In this document: positions 37,335 to 49,014 of the stretch, in pieces
Numbering within the stretch: the stretch's first letter is position 1
Layout: every line of letters starts with the position of its first letter
From: Diphasiastrum complanatum
Lineage: Eukaryota; Streptophyta; Lycopodiopsida; Lycopodiales; Lycopodiaceae
Direction of reading: 5' to 3'
DNA: 64,000 bases
Assembly: GCA_029204225.1 (NCBI GenBank)
Contig: CM055113.1
Coordinates: 23,804,357 to 23,868,356 of the forward strand
The notes under the pieces: generated by a model
The model's database searches: none
Told to the model about the DNA's origin: nothing
Seen by the model: only the letters and a program-made list of their open reading frames with translations
Position numbers and translations under genes: made by a program

Positions 37335-39469
37335 TTATTTTCAATTTCAGAAGCGATGCACATTCTAATTACTTCAAAGCTATTCTGCCATGTTTACTAT
37401 TTGTTTTACTTGGTCTCAAAGCCATAGTTGGCTTGTGATTATCAACACCACAGAAGGCTACAACCGTCGTTGGGTTGGGGGCAGAAAGAAAACAGACCAA
37501 TGCATTAGCTGTAAAGAAATTCCAGGCAATGCTAAGAAGCATCGTGTGTCATAAGGTTAGAACACAAAATCATCCTAGCTGATGAGTTAGAGTTCTGAAG
37601 TGATTTTCATGTCCGTTTTGGGACAATATAGGGATACTATCAATGACTAATAACAATGTATATCTGCCTTAATTTGATTGTCGCGAAGGCTTATCAAAAC
37701 CAAAAGCACCAATAGATGTAAAAGGGATCACATAATTTTGTTTGAGCTTTGGTCCATTTGCATTAAAGAGACAAAAACATTACCATAAATAAAATTCAAC
37801 TTCGGCTATCATACACGACTCGTTTGTGATCTTCGCTTTTTATTTGAAGACAAAAATTAACGTCCTCTCATCCAGAATACCTTTATGAATAACGAAAAAA
37901 AAATATTATGACAATTTTCCATTTCTTATGAAGATAGTGGAAACTGGATTTCAGACGAAATCCACAACTTGACTTGATTGTGAAGTCGACAATTCTGTCT
38001 GTGTGTGAGCCATGTGTGTGTTAATGGAGGGGGGGTGTGTGTGTATATGCGTGTGTTTACGGTGTGTGTGTGTGTGTGTGTGTGTTTGGGCTGAGCTTGT
38101 GACCTCAGTAAAGCCCAAGCATCATCTGAGCTATGAGTTCAACAAAGCCCTGGCTTTATTTATTTTTATTTTTGATTGGTCTCCTGCCGCGGTTTCATCA
38201 AAAATTGGTGTTTTTTTAGAAATTCAGCACAATATTACCTTTTATCTAGTTTTCAGCAAGACTTTTGTTGAATGGATAGCTTGATTTGTGCTTAAAAAAC
38301 AAAATTCTAACAAAAAAAGAATCTGATTCATCTCCTCGCCACGGCGGGTAGAGATTCTAAAAAAACAAAATCTAAAAATTGACTCATTGAGGCTTAAATA
38401 GTGAATGAATCGGTGCTTTATAAGCCCTCTACAGCCTAACCTAATTACTACCTAACTGAGTGTATCTTTATCACTTCCCGGGTTCTAAGACCTCTTACTC
38501 TAATCTAGATTGTCTAAAACAAATTAAATTTGAATTCAGGGCTTATTTCACCCTTCTCAACATGGTAGGCCGTAGAACTCAACTCAAAAAATGATCAACG
38601 AATAATCAGACTAAACAACTATTGAATTGTAATGACACTAAGAAGTAAATTCAAGGGGGTTTAGGGTTTAGAGCACAAATACCCATATGCACAATGCACA
38701 TTAAGATTGATCAATCATAATTAAGGCTGTATTTTTTAATCTAAGAATGGTAGATTCTACATAGGGCTTCAATATTACTACATCATAGATCTTGTTCAAA
38801 GTGGTGAAATATCATTGCACTACACTTCTGCTAGCCAAAACAAACAATGATTAGGAACCTATTAACTAAGGCATTGAATAAAGAGAGAAAGGCAAAACAT
38901 GGAGACAAAACATGCTAATTTCTTCTACCTCCTGAACAGAGAAGCTTGCAACGTGACCTGTGAGCAAATAAATTACAACCTTCGAATGAATGCCTCCGAT
39001 GTTATACTATAAGAGCTTACTTGTCAGTTTTCAAGCAAAATCGTGCATCAACTGTAGAGATGGTGGGCCGAGGGCATGTAACCGTGACCGAGTGCACACT
39101 GAGAACAAAAATACAAGCGAAGAAAATAAGTTCTGATGCTGTAATGAGTTCTTTCATGCCGTAATCTTTGTGGGTTGGATTCTTACTTCTTGGGTTTTTT
39201 CTGAAAAAGCATTTTTGTTCATGACGACCTCTGGAGGTGGCAGTTTGGAGTAGGGCTTTCCTTCCAGTGGCTGGAATCTTGAAGATAAAAGTTTTTTTTC
39301 TAACTATTCCCCTTCTTGTGATGCCCTATGGAGGTTCTTCTTTTGGTTTGATGCAAGGTTGATATTCAGGCTGGAGCGTCTTGCAACATCCTCCTAAACA
39401 GGAGCCTGCTTCTTTTTTTGCTCTCATCTCGTCCCTCCACCAGCTTCTTGATCTTCATGCCAATCCTGC
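37335..39469. other. Intergenic stretch with GT microsatellite
   Basis: AT-rich DNA with no credible ORF on either strand. GT repeats lie at 38034-38090 (interrupted by TATATGC and TTTACG). I see no RNA gene or terminal repeat. Confidence 0.5.
38034..38090. repeat. (GT)n microsatellite, interrupted
   Basis: GTGTGTGTGTGTATATGCGTG then TTTACG then about twelve GT units. Confidence 0.95.
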
Positions 39470-39995
39470 ATGGCTACATGTTGATAGAAGACAAACAAAA
39501 CTGATGGCATCTAATTTCAGACCTTTCTGATACATTTGTTCATGGAATACAAGTGCTTCCTTGCCAAGTCCCTGCATAGCATATCTACCAAGCATTGTAG
39601 TCCACGAAATTTCATCTCGATTGGCATGTTGTTAAAAACTCCATATGCTTCATCTATGCTCCCGCATTTACAATACATGTCAATCAGACGGTTCCACAAG
39701 AACACATACTATTTGACGCTGAAGAATTTGCTCACGAATACTCTTGCCCACTTCCAGTGCTGCTAAGGTAGCACAAGCATTTAGCGCAGCGATAAAGGTC
39801 ATAGTACTTGGCTCTATATTTCTCTATTGCCTTTTACTAAACAATTGGAGTGCTCTCTCCCCCTGCCCATATTTCACGTGTCAAGCTATCATAGCACTCC
39901 AAGAAACCACATCTGGTGATCGCATGTTGTCAAAAACCAAGAAGGCATGTTAGATGCTCCCACATTTATTATACATGTCAATCAAGCAAGCACAA
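39470..39995 (-). pseudogene. PPR protein pseudogene fragment (PLS type)
   Basis: Minus strand shows pentatricopeptide repeats. From 39995: CLIDMYNKCGSI, then after a stop HAFLVFDNMRSPDVVSWSAM, GQGERALQLF, IEPSTMTFIAALNACATLAA, LEVGKSIREQI; in a second frame LIDMYCKCGSIDEAYGVFNN; in a third ISWTTMLGRYAMQGLGKEAL. These are P, L and S type motifs of plant PPR proteins that bind organelle RNA in mitochondria or plastids. Internal stops (for example after CGSI and after MIA) and two frameshifts show it is dead. About 175 residues remain of a protein normally several hundred long. No intron is expected, so it may be a gene fragment moved by a transposon or a decayed local copy. Confidence 0.85.
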
Positions 39996-40230
39996 TCAAG
40001 CAAGCACGGTCAAGTAGCACTCCACATGCTGCTCATCCTTTGTTATTCCAATGCATTAAAGTAATTTTGAATCCAAAAAAGATCCTTTAAGGAATGCCAG
40101 GTAGATTGACAAAGTTTATTAATGTAAATTATTAAAATAAATTATTTTTTGCCTAAATTCTTTTTCATTTCTGCCTGCACTATTTTCGATGCTTAACTAT
40201 TCTATGTATATTATCATTTGTAGCTCATTG

Positions 40231-40667
40231 AAAATAGCATAACTTTTTAATCGTAACTTCGATTGAGACGAAAATTATACCGTTGGAAAGCTTTTCAAGG
40301 GTACCCTACATGGCCTACTTCTGAGCTACCGTTTAAAAGTTTTTTTTTTTTTTAAAAAGTCCAAGTATCTCTCGTGCGCGGATAGAGTACCCTCTCAGAT
40401 TATGGCCGGTCAACGATTTTTTTTAAAAAAAAAGTCCGAGTATCTCTCTTGTGCGCGGATAGAGTACCCTCTCAGAGAGGGTACTCTATCCGCGCACAAG
40501 AGAGATACTTGGACTTTTTAAAAAAAAATGTTGACCGGCCATAAATTTTGAATGGTAGCTCGGAAGTAGGCCATATAGGGTACTGTTGAAAAGCTCTCGT
40601 CGAGCGCTTTCCAACGGTTTAATTTTCGTCTCAATCAAAGTTACGGTCAAAAAGTTATGCTATTTTT
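40231..40667. mobile_element. Fold-back (MITE-like) element
   Basis: A 437-bp sequence that is one long inverted repeat centred at 40474. Outer arms: AATAGCATAACTTTTTAATCG versus its complement ending GTTATGCTATTTTT. The inner arms around the centre are perfect for 33 bases each side (TCTCTCTTGTGCGCGGATAG and complement). The left arm contains an extra copy of the AGTATCTCTCTTGTGCGCGG block (first near 40362, second near 40438), so the arms differ in length. No ORF. Target duplication not clear. It resembles plant fold-back DNA elements whose transcripts can form hairpins. Confidence 0.85.
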
Positions 40668-41042
40668 AATGATAATTGCATATTATACTACGATTTACAT
40701 GTCATGGTTGCGGGCTGCCCCCAGCGCCAAATTATAGCATTATTAAGAAAACCTTTTTTTTCAATTCTAATGAGCTATGTTACGTAGATTTCAAATTTGA
40801 GTGTTTTGATTGGTCCATGTGTAAGCAAAATTTTTGAAAAAATATAAAAAATATCTTTACAAAGGTCTTTTTTGGATTTAGAACTCCTCTAATGACTGGC
40901 GAAGAGCTACTATTGATTCCCTACCTTTCGAGAGCAATTCAGAGGAAAAAGCTCCAAGAAAGCATGACCTTTTCGATAGCCAAATGGGCAAGACTTTGCT
41001 TGTGGTGCGGAGCATTATGGAGAGCTCATAGGCATGTCCAAA

Positions 41043-41177
41043 ATAATTCCAAAGGAGATTTTGAATGCAAAAGCTTTGGTTGCTTCCAAAAGTCGCAGTG
41101 AAGCAGAAAGACATCGACGAGAGCACATAAACACCGATCTAGGGACACTCAAGAGTCTTATTCCAAACACAACCAAG
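41043..41177 (+). pseudogene. bHLH transcription factor exon (basic region and helix 1)
   Basis: Plus strand reads IPKEILNAKALVASKSRSEA, then ERHRREHINTDLGTLKSLIP and NTTK, stopping at AAG|GTCTGG, a plausible donor. Plant bHLH genes of the bHLH30/32/51 kind have their intron exactly after NTTK, before the TDKASLLA part of helix 2. The Glu and paired Arg that contact the E-box are present. The usual His/Lys at basic position 9 is Arg, and one Arg of the ERRRRERIN box is His. I cannot find the second helix downstream, and upstream sequence does not read as a transactivation domain. It is either an isolated exon or a decayed copy. If functional it would be a nuclear DNA-binding protein. Confidence 0.65.
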
Positions 41178-41281
41178 GTCTGGAAATGTTTATTGTCTCT
41201 TTATAGCAGAAATTCCCAACAACAGTAGAAGAAGAAGTGCCATCAAGAGAGCTGCATGCCACAGTCGCGATCCACGCATAC

Positions 41282-42334
<1,053 letters not shown>

Positions 42335-42469
42335 AACATTGTGGATTTGCTTGCTCTATCTATTGTGGTGCTGTATCAAATGTATCAAAAGCCTCATGGA
42401 ATTGTTTGAATCCTCTTCCGAGGGATTTTAGTTTAAAGGGCACAAGGCTCTGAGGCATCACAAACAGTT
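42335..42469 (-). pseudogene. aORF copy X3, distal part
   Basis: Minus-strand continuation of X3 beyond the solo LTR. It matches X2 at 12155-12280 nucleotide by nucleotide with scattered changes (CTCATGGAATTGTTTGAATC against its complement). It encodes the segment after the FMDMFDDF block, with the same in-frame stops as X2. Homology ends near 42335. Confidence 0.6.
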
Positions 42470-42474
42470 CATTT

Positions 42475-43339
42475 TGTGAAATTTCAGAGAAATAAAGACC
42501 AAGAATGGATCTACATCAGATCCTCAAGAGGTTTTGGAAGCTAGATTACATGATCTACTAATCAACCAATGATTAGATCTAGAATTAGATCAATTCCCCA
42601 TCAAAAATCTAGCAAGAACAACAAGCAAATGATTAAACTTGAGACCTACTGCCTTCACACGTGTGAAGAACAGTACCTGTACGGAATTACAGCAGAGAGT
42701 GAAGTACACAAGTGTTAGAAAGCAATAGAACCATAAAATCACAACACAAATATGAGAATACTCAAGATATGCCTCCAAAACCAAGATCTTGCCTCATTGA
42801 TTTCTCAAAGTGGATCCATCATGGATTAAATACAAAAATCATCATACTCTCTCTCTAAGACACTTCCAGCACGTGTGAGACAGGTCATAGTGCTTATCCA
42901 TATCCACTTTGGCTAAGATTCCATTAATTTGCCACATCATCATTGGTGGCTAGTGTTGACCTTCTAGATTCCTACAAATTAGGAGATAGGTCCTACAATC
43001 TAGGAGATTTGACTTTTGACATGTATGAAATCTATATACAATGGATCTGAACTTTCTATATGATATTTCACACGTGGGAGACCACTCCTACCCATGTGAT
43101 ATAGCATTTTCTACCACTAGAATGGTGCCAAGTGTCATAATACTACTAAACTAGTTTTTGGCCAATTTAGCCACTAGTTTCCAATTTAAATGATATGTAC
43201 AACATTTATGATCTATCTAAATGACTTAGGCATAGATTTCACACGTGGGAACAGGCTCCACACATGTCTAATGATGATAGGTACAAGTCATTATGGTATT
43301 TACAAGATTTAACCAAGTTAGCTTTTGCCAATTTTAACA
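42475..43339 (-). mobile_element. Solo LTR (865 bp) with CATTT target duplication
   Basis: TGTGAAATTTCAG ... CCAATTTTAACA, flanked on both sides by CATTT (42470-42474 and 43340-43344). It sits inside aORF X3: X3 homology stops at the left duplication and resumes right after the other. No internal region or second LTR is present, so it arose by recombination between the LTRs of a full element. Orientation is inferred from TGTTAAAATTGG resembling an LTR start on the minus strand. It contains four CACGTG motifs (near 42659, 42873, 43071 and 43242). Confidence 0.85.
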
Positions 43340-43344
43340 CATTT

Positions 43345-43917
43345 GCCCCTAGGGGATCAGAATCATTGAACATATCCATAAATTGCTGAATTTTTGGTGA
43401 AGTAGCTCTGGTAACTCAAATTGGAATGTTTGAACCAATTGTTACAAACTATCCTTGTGAGGAATCAATGGCTAGGGAAGCTTCAGTGGTTGGAAGAATA
43501 GGTAGTGTAGTGTGAGTGGCAGCGGGGGTTGGTAGTGCAGCTGACGATGGTTGCTGAGTTCGACGACGAGACGTGAGAGGCGAATCGGGAATGAAATATC
43601 GCTACACACCCGTCAACGACTCTATGAATTAGATGTCTAACAGAAGTACTCGACTGGTGCTACTTCATAGGTGGCTAGCACTGACTCAGCATGAAATCCA
43701 TGGATCTTATTATCGAGGTACGAGGTGGCTAAGGATGCCAAAAGAGAGCCAGCACAAACTATTGTTTGGTATTAGCCTTAATGGCTCTCTTGAGCTCTCC
43801 AAAAACCGTTTTATACCAGTTATAAGATTCCAAGGATCCCTGACCTAACTTATAGTTAGATTCTACCAAGTGATGGAGGATCTGAGATGAGATCATTTCC
43901 TTCCTGAGGTGGCCAAC
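43345..43917 (-). pseudogene. aORF copy X3, central part
   Basis: Minus-strand segment matching X5 at 62.6-63.15 kb. From 43917 it reads VGHLRKEMISSQILHHLVES, corresponding to VGNLKKDRITSQILHRIVES of X5, then degenerates through the Ser-rich linker toward the DIFDDSD block near 43370. It is separated from the N-terminal part by the chromovirus insertion at 43918-50323. Stops and frameshifts are present. Confidence 0.65.
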
Positions 43918-44477
43918 TGTCAGACTCCCTCTCTGATCTTCTCTTTAAACCTTGCTAATTTTCTGCACTTACTTCTAAACAAGATGGAGCTGGCTGCCTT
44001 GTCTCTTCCCAGCCTTTGCTGCATAGATTATGATGAGGAATGCCTCTCTCTAGGCTCACTTATCCAAAATCCTCAAGCACTCCTTAACCCTGACCCTTCC
44101 TAAATCTCGACACATGGCTTTTTGACCAAATGTCCCAGTGGGCATGTGACACGTGTCATGTTTGACCGGTCAACCCTGACATGTGTCACTCATTCACTAG
44201 ACCAAGTGTCTCAGTGAGCGTATGACATGTGTCATGTTGACTAGTCAACTCTTCTACTTTTTAGGAGGTCAATCCAGCCACTCCGAATTAATGACCCAGT
44301 ACCCTATACTCGAGCAACATGCGACTCTGAGGCTCAAAAACATCATTAACAACTTTATTTACATTTCTGTTACAAAGGTCACCACAAGCCGGTGACTTAG
44401 CCATTTCTGTATTTACAAGAAGTACATCTATAAGTAAAAACAGTAAACAACCGGGACATGGAGTAAAAGTTGTAACA
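43918..44477 (-). repeat. Chromovirus 3' LTR (560 bp)
   Basis: Left LTR copy. It lacks about 96 bases that the other LTR has within the TGACA-rich repeat zone, but has an extra short segment (AAAAACATCATTAACAA) near 44336. It contains three perfect palindromes: TGACACGTGTCA (44147), TTGACCGGTCAA (44162) and GTTGACTAGTCAAC (44236). The latter two are inverted W-box-like TTGAC pairs. Confidence 0.9.
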
Positions 44478-44490
44478 TCTCTTCTCCCCT
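44478..44490 (-). other. Chromovirus polypurine tract
   Basis: Minus-strand GAGGGGAGAAGAGA directly adjoining the LTR. It overlaps the stop codon of the polyprotein (TGA at 44492-44490). It is the expected plus-strand primer. Confidence 0.75.
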
Positions 44491-44650
44491 CAGGTAACAT
44501 CGTCCACGATGGCAAAGCTAGGGTACTGTGCACACAGACTATGCGCCATCTCCCAGGTTGCATCAAAAAGAGGTCTGCCATGCCAAGCAACCAAGTACTC
44601 ACGAATCAGATGGTTGCGTAAACGCCTCTCCCGCCTATCCAATACCCTCG
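44490..44650 (-). pseudogene. Chromodomain of the chromovirus integrase
   Basis: Minus strand: RLRNHLIREYLVAWHGRPLF, DATWE, then a tail to IVDDVT and stop. YLVAWHGRPLFDATWE aligns with the YLVKWKGLP..ATWE core of chromodomains, which bind histone marks and guide integration of chromoviruses into heterochromatin. The first aromatic and the two Trp of the family pattern are visible. Upstream, HVSRLKRVLHNGDN links it to the integrase C-terminus. One stop lies before the domain. Confidence 0.8.
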
Positions 44651-44966
44651 CTGGCCCATGGGTTGCTTCTCTCTACTCCTGGAATGCAAACAAACCATCA
44701 GACAACAAGTTATCACCGTTATGTAAAACCCGTTTCAATCTAGAAACATGAAATACAAGATGCACTTTACAAGTTTTAGGAAAATCTAACTTATAAAAAA
44801 CATCACTGATTCTTTTAACAATTTTCTAGGGTCCAGAATAAGGCAGGGACAACTTGTAACATTTGCCCGTCTTAAGGGTCTTAGATTCCTTGGGTACTTG
44901 GAGAAACACCATGTTTCCTACCACAAACTCTCTAGGCGTGTGATGTTGATCAGCATATCACTTTGA

Positions 44967-45901
44967 TCAATCCATTGCTTGCCTAATATTAACCTTTGCT
45001 AGCTCAAGCATTTCATTCATTTGAGTTAGAAAATTAGCCGCACTAGGCACTCTCTGAGGAATTCCTACCGTAACAGGGCTAGTTGGCCTAAATCCATAGT
45101 TAAGCTCGAAAGGACTCATCTTAGTACTCACATTTTTCTTGTCATTGTAAGCAAACTCCAACAGTGGCAAGTACTTCTCCCACTAAGTTTGCTTATCCCC
45201 AAAAAATGCCCTAAGCATATCCTCTAAAGTCTGGTTGACTCTCTCAGTTTGGCCATCTGGTTCAAGATGCTCATTCTCAATTGGACTTCAAGTTTGGCCA
45301 TAACTGCAGTTCAAAAGTTTCCAGTGAATCGAGTATCCCTATCAGACATTATGGATAACGGTAATCCATGAAGTCTGAACACATGCTCGATAAACAAATT
45401 AGCTAATCCAGCCGCATCAATCTTTTTACACGTTGGAATAAAATGAGCCATTTTCGTGAGTCTGTCAACTACGACCAAGATAGAATCATGCTGCAACTGC
45501 GTGCGAGGCAAGTTGGTGACAAAATTCATGGAGATACTCTCCCATCTTCCTTCTGGCACAGGTAGTGTGTGTAAAACTCCACGAGGTTTAATCCTTTCAG
45601 CTTTAGTGACTTGGCACTTCAAACAGTGCATCATATAATGGTAAACTTCTTTTTTAATCTTAGGCCACTAGAAGTTAAATAAGATCAACTCATAGGTCTT
45701 ATCCACACTAGGATGACCTGCACTAAAGCTACCATGACATAAATGGACAATCTTCCTACACAGTTCCTCACAAGTTGGAATGAGAAGTTTGTCATTTCTC
45801 CTGATCATACCATCTTCTATGGTATATTTAAGGTAAGTGTGAGTCAAGAGACCAGAACTCTCATCCTGAGATTCTACTTGCACAAGATTTGCCTCCCTCA
45901 C
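44967..45901 (-). pseudogene. Chromovirus integrase
   Basis: Minus strand. The zinc-binding domain is HLCHGSFSAGHPSVDKTYEL with MMHCLKCQVTKAE (HHCC). The core reads SMNFVTNLP where the family has DFV, so the first catalytic Asp is Asn. The second is present in SDRDTRFTGNF (near 45340). The Glu region near 45250 is frame-shifted. The C-terminal part MPLLEFAYNDKKNVSTKMSP and PFELNYGFRP is open. Several frame breaks. The Asp to Asn change alone should block strand transfer. Confidence 0.85.
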
Positions 45902-45934
45902 AATTCCTTGACAATGAGGATCCTCTTGCTGAGC

Positions 45935-46240
45935 CTATCTAATCTCAGCAATCAGGTCATTTTCTATGACCACAAAAGACATCTGATACAATATCCGAGA
46001 TAATGCATCAGCCACGCGATTTTCGGCACCTTTCTTGTAATGAATTTCCATGTGAAATTCCTGCATCAACTCAGCCCACCTGGCTTGTTGCCCTCTTAGG
46101 TCCGGCTGGTTGCAAAAATATCTCAAAGTGTTATGGTCGGTGTACACATCGAATTTCGCACCATACAAATAATGCCTCCATGTCTTCAAAGCATGGATAA
46201 TGGCAAACAACTCTTTCTCATAAGTTGGATAATTCTTCTA
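45935..46240 (-). pseudogene. Chromovirus RNase H
   Basis: Minus strand: AIIHALKTWRHYLYGAKFDV, YTDHNTLRYF, ARWAELMQEFHMEIHYKKG, AENRVADALSR. These include the DH pair and the final ADALSR motif of Ty3/gypsy RNase H. This part is relatively well preserved. Confidence 0.85.
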
Positions 46241-47225
46241 TGCATGGTTGAGCTTCTTGCTCTCAAAGGCCTTAGGCCTACCCTCTTGCATCAGAACTGC
46301 CCCAACGGCGATGTCACTTGCATTCGTTTCTACGACAAATGGTTTTTGAGGGTCAACAATTTTTAAAGTGACAAAGTCAGCCACAGCTTGTTTCAAAGCA
46401 TCAAAACTTCGCTGCTGAACTTCTGTCCACTCTTTCCATTTATTTTTCTGTAACATATCGGTCAATGGTGCAGCTACGTGTGAATAATTCTTCACACCTT
46501 TACGATAAAACACAGCCAACCCTAGAAAGCTTTTTAGTGCCATCAAATCTGTAGGAACAGGCCAGGCAAGAAGAACAGCAACTTTCTGTGGATCTAGTTT
46601 TATTCCATCTGCTGACACTATAAAACCCAAATATGTTATTTCTTTTTTAAACAATTTACTTTTTTTATCATTAGCGAACAATGTGTTTTCCCTCAACACA
46701 GTTTTTAGGTGATTAATATGCATAGCATCACCACAACTGTAAACAAGTATGTCATCAACAAAATTAACCACAAACTTGCCCATAAATGGTCTAAGCACAT
46801 CGTTCACTAACATCATAAATGTTGTAGGGGCGTTAGTCAATCCAAAGGGCATAACTAAAAATTCATAGTGTCCAAAACGAGTCCAGAAGACAGTTTTATG
46901 CACATCATCTTCTTGAACTCTGACCTTGTGACACTATAGCACCATGGAGGGCATCCAAAAGATCATCTATACGTGGCATAGGATATTGATGCTTAACAGT
47001 AATCTTGTCCAAGCCTCGATAGTCCACACACATTCTCCAAGACCCATCCTTCTTTTTTACCAGAATGATCGGAGAGGCAAAGGGAGAGAAGCTAGGTCTT
47101 ACTTGCCCCTTGGCAAGATAGTCCTCAATCATGCTTCTGACCTCTTCCTCCTCTTTCAGACTCATTCTATAAGGTGGTCTACTAATAGGAGATGATCCAG
47201 GAATTAACTCGATTGTATGCTCCAC
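46238..47225 (-). pseudogene. Chromovirus reverse transcriptase with motif A deletion
   Basis: Two frames. The first (47225-46930) contains [38 protein letters not shown] and [20 protein letters not shown], and ends [10 protein letters not shown]. The second resumes at [20 protein letters not shown] and YEFLVMPFGLTNAPTTF, with the catalytic NFVDDILVYS (near 46745), then GFIVSADGIKLDP. Between ALHGA and KVRV the family's FSKLDLRSGYHQ block, which carries the motif A Asp, is missing, and the reading frame shifts there. The FVDD box itself is intact. Confidence 0.88.
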
Positions 47226-47820
47226 ATTTCTCTTAGGGGGTAAATAGATGGAAGTTCATTCGTGAACACATCTAGAAACTCCTCCCTAATTTGGCGATTT
47301 AGATTCTTAGTAAGATTAGTTTGTTCTTGACATACATCAGACTCATTAGGAGAAACAGACATATCATACAAGAAACAAACATACATGCACTTACATTGAA
47401 CCTTACGCAACTGCGTTGCCGTGATCAGAGATCCTGGAGGCATATCAGGCTCTCCACACAGGAAGTGAATCCTACCATCGTGCTGGAACTCATACACATG
47501 AGTATCCCAAGCAATGTAGGGTTCCTTAGCCACATGCCAACAAATCCCAAGCACCACATCAAAGCAAGCCAAATGGGTAATCTCAAAATCTAACTCCTCA
47601 GTATAGCTCTGAATGGTTAGAAACGTACCCACAACCCTGGCATCCCACACTTTCGCACCCTTTCCATCAGCCATTTCGACTGTGTACTGGCACAAGGATG
47701 GTTGTGTGCTGACTCTCAACCGTTTAGTCAAAGTGGAGTTAATGACGTTATGTGAGGACGTTATGTGAGGACCCAGTGTCAAATATAATCAAAACATCTC
47801 TATCACATAGCTATCCATGC
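47204..47820 (-). pseudogene. Chromovirus aspartic protease
   Basis: Minus strand: the active site DTGSSHNVIN is interrupted by a 13-bp tandem duplication (GACGTTATGTGAG twice on the plus strand, about 47746-47772), which shifts the frame just after DTGSSHNV. The rest (VDAR-like KVWDARVVGTFLTIQSYTEE, FDVVLGICWH) is open and leads into the RT N-terminus ([13 protein letters not shown]). The usual GMDWL block reads GICWH. Confidence 0.8.
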
Positions 47821-47824
47821 ATAA

Positions 47825-49014
47825 CAATCAAAGAAGTGCAAGGAAACTGATACTCGTGTTGTGCCGCTCTTGACAACTGTGGAAAAGGAACCGAGTCCAC
47901 CTTCCGAATCATCGAAACATTCATTAACCGTGGAACATCAGGAGATTCTTCTTGTCTCAATTCCTCAATTTTCATAGGATCTGCCTCCTCAACTTGCAAA
48001 CTGTAGGTGGTCCGTGACGGATTGCGAGAACACTCCTTCCACCTATGCCGCCCTAGATAGCCAAAGCAAAGGTTCTCTTTCTTTGCCCACTCCAAGTCCT
48101 GCAACGATAGCGTAGAAAAGCGCTTGCCCCCTTGGGTATTGGACATCCCATACTGCCCTTTGCCTTTTGAGGCGCCCGCACCTTTACTCTTTTTTGCACT
48201 CTGAATTTGATCCCTTCCATTTTTTAAACTTTCTTTTCTACCAAGGCTAAAACCCTCCTGAAGTAGGTGTCTCAAACTCCTTGGCCTTTTTTCCATCCTC
48301 ATAGTATAGGTCCATCTGTACCGCCCTATGGAGGCCTGGAGCCTGCGCCTTTCTCAAGAAAGGCCTAAGGCTCTCACGCAAGCCCTCCACAAACTGGAAT
48401 ACTTGCAAAAACATTGGCACTTCTTCTGGTATCTGCATCAGTGCTTCTCTGCACTTGTCCACATATTCCTATACGAATGCATTGCCTTGTTTGAGACTTG
48501 ACCATGCTTGCATCGCCTGGTTTTTCTCATCTAATGGCACCCAATTCTCAGCGAACATCCGCTTGAACTGATCCCAAGTTGCAGGCACCAAATTATCCTT
48601 CTCAATTTTACACCACCAGCGTTGTGCCGTCTCTTGCAAGCGATATGTGGCTTCTGCAATATTCTGTTCATCATCATCAATACCACACATTTGAAAAGCC
48701 TTTTCCCACTTCTGAATCCAATTCTCAACTGCATCAGTGTTGCGTACTGCAACTGCACCTGTGTATTTTGGCGGTTTCAAATCCTTAATTGTGGGCAATT
48801 TCCTCATCTTTGATGGTTGTTCGGCTTCTTTCTCAACTGTCATAGGCTCAACGGCTACCATAGTCGTTCCACTAACCCTTTCAGGTTCCTGTGGAGATTT
48901 AGCCAACTTTAGTTGGTCGAGAATTTGTTGTAAAATCACCTCCATGGCATCCACCTTGGCTGCCACTTCTTTGATTCTCAAGATTTTTGTGCTTGCACCT
49001 CCTAATGGATCCAT
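47825..49014 (-). pseudogene. Chromovirus gag
   Basis: Starts MDPLGGASTKILRIKEVAAK at 49014. A coiled-coil-like N-terminus is followed by LKPPKYTGAVAVRNTDAVEN, WIQKWEKAFQMCGI, YRLQETAQRWWCKI and WDQFKRMFAENWVP (capsid). After a stop near 48470 comes FLQVFQFVEGLRESLRPFLR, then a Lys-rich spacer and a single knuckle reading CFGYLGRHRWKEC, in which the second Cys is Tyr. The knuckle is therefore unlikely to hold zinc. Two frame breaks. Confidence 0.85.
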
